DNA of 64,000 nt, taken from contig NC_089981.1 in the NCBI RefSeq assembly GCF_036417845.1, forward strand, positions 21,844,001 through 21,908,000. Reading direction: 5' to 3'. The notes beneath the pieces were generated by a model, which worked only from the letters and a program-made list of their open reading frames with translations, ran no database searches and was not told the origin of the DNA. Origin of the DNA: Apteryx mantelli. Taxonomy: Eukaryota > Chordata > Aves > Apterygiformes > Apterygidae. Positions within the stretch are counted from its first letter, which is position 1. Each line of letters opens with the position of its first letter. The position numbers and the translations under genes were made by a program. Positions 61,301 through 64,000 of the stretch are shown here, in pieces.

Positions 61301-62499
61301 GAGCATGGCAAACTAAATCCTAGTCAAGATGATGATCTTGACTCAACTGCCTCAAAATGCCTGTCTCTCTTCCCTCTGCCTAAATGGGGCTATAGGGCAG
61401 CGGGTTTGGATTGGGAAGGATGTTCAAGCAGTGCTGAGAGAACACAGCAACTCTGAAAAAAACATAGGAAAACTCTACTTCCATTTTGCTCGCCTGAAAT
61501 GTGGCTGAGATTGTCAAGAGAGCTGTTGACAACTGATTAGCTGGAAAGCACCAGTGTTTCTGCTTACTGACAGGTGACTTGCTTCAAGTCAGAATAAAAG
61601 ATGCTTGCTAGAAAAGTTTTAGTGGAAGGTATTTTGGAGTGGGTTTAGCCACAAGCTCAAAGCTGTTAAAGCAGTGCCCTTGTTTTCTGTGTTAGTTTTT
61701 CTTTTTACCAGTCCTGCATTGATCAGTGAAGTAGGATATACTGAAGAAGATACATATGGTCTTCCTGGATTTTATATAATGTGTAAGATGAGGGAAGCCT
61801 ATCACAGTGAGCAAGTGTGAGGGCCAACAGCAAATTTCCATGACTTGTGTGACACTGTCCATTATAGCCTTTCACCTTGAGTTATGTCAGCAGGTGGAAG
61901 AAACCTCTGAGTAAAGCTGGACAAGGCTTTTCTGTACCTGATTTTGTTAAGAAGGTTGTTTTGACTAGCACTTGACAATGCATTTCTTTCTCTTGTTGCA
62001 GGTGAGGCTGGTGCCAATATCATTCGAGTGTCAAAAGAAGCACGGAAGAGGTTCTTGGGCCCACTCCACCCTTCTTTCAACTTGGTGAAGATCATTCGGA
62101 TCTGCCTGTCCAAGACTGTGCCAGAGAATGGGCATGAGGTAGCAGCAGGACGCTTGGGCATCTCCCTCACACGGGTCTCTGATGGAGAAAATGTGATACT
62201 GTCAGACTTCAAGTCCAAGGAGGAGCTGATCCAGGTGAATGGGAACATACAGCAGAGGGCTGTGGTGGAGCTGCAAGCTGTTTTGTTTTACCTCGGTCTC
62301 CAAGTGTCCTTAGTAATGGAATATAATTGTCAGCATGTGCCGTGTGGTACTCTGGGAAGAGTAATGGGTTCAGTAGGCTTTGAACTGATTCTTAATCAAA
62401 GGGTTTTACATGCTGGATCTCTTTCTCCCTCAGGCCTGTGTCTGCAGCACTTTTATCCCCGTCTATTGTGGACTGATACCTCCAACCTTACGTGGAGTG
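46184..62499 (+). CDS. PNPLA2: Patatin-like phospholipase domain protein 2 (ATGL), 5' part, exons for residues 1-162
   Basis: PNPLA2 (adipose triglyceride lipase) removes the first fatty acid from triacylglycerol on lipid droplets and is controlled by the co-activator ABHD5 and the inhibitor G0S2. Three coding exons are present (46184-46370, 62002-62234, 62434-62499), all in phase. Visible patatin features: oxyanion-hole loop GCGFLG (14-19) and nucleophile motif GASAG with Ser47. The catalytic Asp of the DGG motif (166 in human) is encoded by the next exon, beyond the window. [19 protein letters not shown] and [17 protein letters not shown] are nearly identical to human. The gene runs off the right edge at about a third of the coding sequence, so it is partial only because of the window. 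Intron 1 is 15.6 kb, far longer than in human. Confidence 0.97.
46407..46447. repeat. Three tandem copies of a 14-base GC-rich unit
   Basis: GGCCGTTGGGCGGC repeated almost three times, starting 37 bases downstream of the PNPLA2 exon 1 donor. The units are identical where complete. Confidence 0.88.
47058..47073. repeat. (TG)8 microsatellite
   Basis: Eight TG units followed by a G run, in PNPLA2 intron 1. Confidence 0.88.
53957..53975. repeat. (ATGG)n microsatellite
   Basis: Four full ATGG units plus a partial one, in PNPLA2 intron 1. Confidence 0.88.
58875..58897. repeat. (ATT)n microsatellite, interrupted
   Basis: Seven ATT-type units with one interruption (ACT), in PNPLA2 intron 1. Confidence 0.8.
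62002..62234 (+). CDS. PNPLA2: PNPLA2 coding exon 2
   Basis: Acceptor TCTTGTTGCAG|GTGAGG and donor ATCCAG|GTGAAT. Residues 63-140. Begins [19 protein letters not shown] (human [19 protein letters not shown]) and ends SKEELIQ (human SKDELIQ). Confidence 0.97.
62235..62433 (+). other. PNPLA2: PNPLA2 intron 2 (199 bases)
   Basis: GTGAAT...TCTCCCTCAG. The upstream frame stays open for most of this intron, so retention would extend the reading frame with unrelated sequence, but both splice sites are good and the human junction ELIQ|A is matched. Confidence 0.9.
62434..62499 (+). CDS. PNPLA2: PNPLA2 coding exon 3
   Basis: Acceptor TCTCCCTCAG|GCCTGT and donor GGAGTG|GTAAGT. Residues 141-162. [19 protein letters not shown] matches human [19 protein letters not shown]. 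Confidence 0.97.
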
Positions 62500-64000
62500 G
62501 TAAGTAAGACTCTAAGATATTCCTTCATTAAATCATGTGCTAATGACTGAGAAGTCAGAAATGCTGGTGCTCAATTTTGACAGTCCTATTGCCTGCCCGC
62601 TGGCAGTAATTAGCCTGAAGAGGCACAAGAAATCTCCAGCTTCAACAACGCAGCATCTCTGCTGTTAACTGACAAGACTCGGCTTTTTGAAACATGAGGC
62701 TTGGCATTCTTCATTGGATGTACCTTCTTTTCAGTGCTGCCTGCAGTTGGCTGAAAACTTCCTGGAGACCTGAGGACTTAACAGAATAGTTGTTGGTCTC
62801 TGGAAAATGTTTAGAGAAGTGAAGGCTGGGGGCAGGAACTTTTCATTGGCAAATAGTACTTAAGGACTTACTGCAGAGCCACAGACTGCTGCAGGAGGGT
62901 GGTGGTGCAGGATTATGAGTGTTGGCGATGACAGGGAAGGATAACTCCCTAATCAGCTACACGGGGAAGGGTGAGGGGGTCTTGCAGTGCTCATTCAGTT
63001 CTCTAACAAACACTGCTGAATTCCTGAGCCTATAGTGTCGCAAGGCATGGAGATCCCAAAGCTAATTATGTACTAGGGTTTTCTTTAAGCCTCCCCCTCC
63101 TTTTCCTCAGTCTTTGTTTTTGCTCTCAGTACCTATGTTTGCATTACCTTGTTGCTACCATTTGTTTTCAACATTGTTATGCTGCTGTCTCCCATGCAGG
63201 CACTGTTGTTCTGGGTGGACAGTGCTTTTTCCACACCTATAGGCTGCCTCCTTAAGCACGTGTTGATCTCTCTTCCATGTTTGTGCCTAATAGTTCTGCT
63301 GCTGTCCACGGAGGATGCCAGACAAATTTCTTTTCCTATTCTGCTGTGATGTGTTTGCACCATCTCTGCCATGGGCAGTTCTCTCTTGGCTTGTTTTGTC
63401 CTCTGCATCTTGTGTGCAGCAACTGGTTTGCTATTTTCTTCTGTACTCTCCTGTCAGGAGTGGATACCAATTTGGGCAAGTGATGACCATTTTAGCAGAT
63501 GGTTCTCCTAGCTCTTTGGTACAACACTCTCTAGCACTGAGGCTCCAAACCTCTGTGCATATGAAAAGAGCTCAGATCATCCCAGGATAGAAATCACTAA
63601 ATGTAGTCCATCTCCCATATGCCTGGGACTCTCTGCAAAGAGGTGCTGATACCAGATCTCTCTTCCATGAAGTTCTTATCCTTCCTACTGAGAGTAGTGC
63701 TCTGCTGCCTGACAGAGCTGTCTTTAAATGGTACCTGCTGCTCTTTAACTTCCTCTCCAGGACTGTCTGGAGTGAGCTCTCCTTTCTATGTTGGCAGGCT
63801 CCAAATGCAAGTGTCTGCAAAGTACACAGAACTGGAACAAGTGCTGGAGTGTCTCTGCATATTGCAGTTGTGCTTGAGGGCCTCAGTTGAGCTTGGACTC
63901 CCCTTCTGCTACACAAGCTAATGCACACATTAAAAGGCAGTCTGTTTGCAAACTAACTAGTCAAAAGGGAACTGTTAACCTACATATGCCTTGGTTTCCC
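62500..64000 (+). other. PNPLA2: PNPLA2 intron 3, running off the window
   Basis: Starts GTAAGT. I searched for the next exon (expected to begin RYVDGG with the catalytic Asp) and did not find it, so the intron is at least 1.5 kb. No other feature recognised. Confidence 0.85.

Larger units (their letters stand above)
46371..62001 (+). other. PNPLA2: PNPLA2 intron 1, 15.6 kb
   Basis: GTGAGC...TTCTCTTGTTGCAG. The first 190 bases are still CpG island. Contents seen: a 14-base tandem repeat at 46407-46447, (TG)8 at 47058-47073, (ATGG)n at 53957-53975 and (ATT)n near 58875-58897. No nested gene or snoRNA recognised on either strand. Confidence 0.85.

Noticed and set aside
62235-62433. Continuation of the PNPLA2 exon 2 frame through intron 2
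   Set aside because: Good donor and acceptor, and the human protein continues at the acceptor, not in the intron.

Overview
This window is vertebrate nuclear DNA with widely spaced exons, and it is most likely from a bird. The RPLP2 protein that can be spliced from it is nearly identical to the chicken protein as I remember it. The gene order PIDD1 (-), RPLP2 (+), PNPLA2 (+) is that of human 11p15.5 and of its conserved counterpart in sauropsids. Three protein-coding genes are supported exon by exon. Splice sites and reading phase agree throughout, and the products align with remembered human sequences.

Layout. 1-12,880: no coding exon recognised on either strand; probably the long 5' intron of a minus-strand gene. 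12,880-13,760: a strong CpG island carrying a minus-strand noncoding first exon with a consensus donor. By synteny this is probably SLC25A22, whose coding exons would lie left of the window. 13,760-17,660: noncoding, apart from an unexplained open segment at 15,140-15,845 on the plus strand. 17,665-34,680: PIDD1 on the minus strand, complete, with 15 coding exons and 892 residues. 35,740-40,181: RPLP2 on the plus strand, complete, with a noncoding 5'TOP exon, four coding exons, 116 residues and an H/ACA snoRNA in its third intron. 40,182-45,840: intergenic. 45,840-64,000: the 5' part of PNPLA2 on the plus strand. Its first three coding exons (residues 1-162) are present, with a 15.6 kb first intron. 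The rest of the gene lies beyond the right edge.

The three genes do not form a pathway. PIDD1 is the scaffold of the caspase-2 PIDDosome, RPLP2 is the acidic P2 protein of the ribosomal stalk, and PNPLA2 (ATGL) starts triglyceride hydrolysis on lipid droplets. PIDD1 and RPLP2 are arranged head to head, with about 1.2 kb between their inferred first exons, inside a stretch that holds two CpG islands.

No wholly new system is visible. The items most worth a second look are the SNORA52-like snoRNA, the orphan open segment at 15.1-15.8 kb, a 63-base perfect purine-pyrimidine alternation beside the PIDD1 first-exon donor, a G/C hairpin inside the left CpG island, a paired ZNF143-like inverted repeat in the last PIDD1 intron, and the unusually long first intron of PNPLA2. 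Obvious interspersed repeats are scarce; I recognise no CR1 end and no retroviral element.
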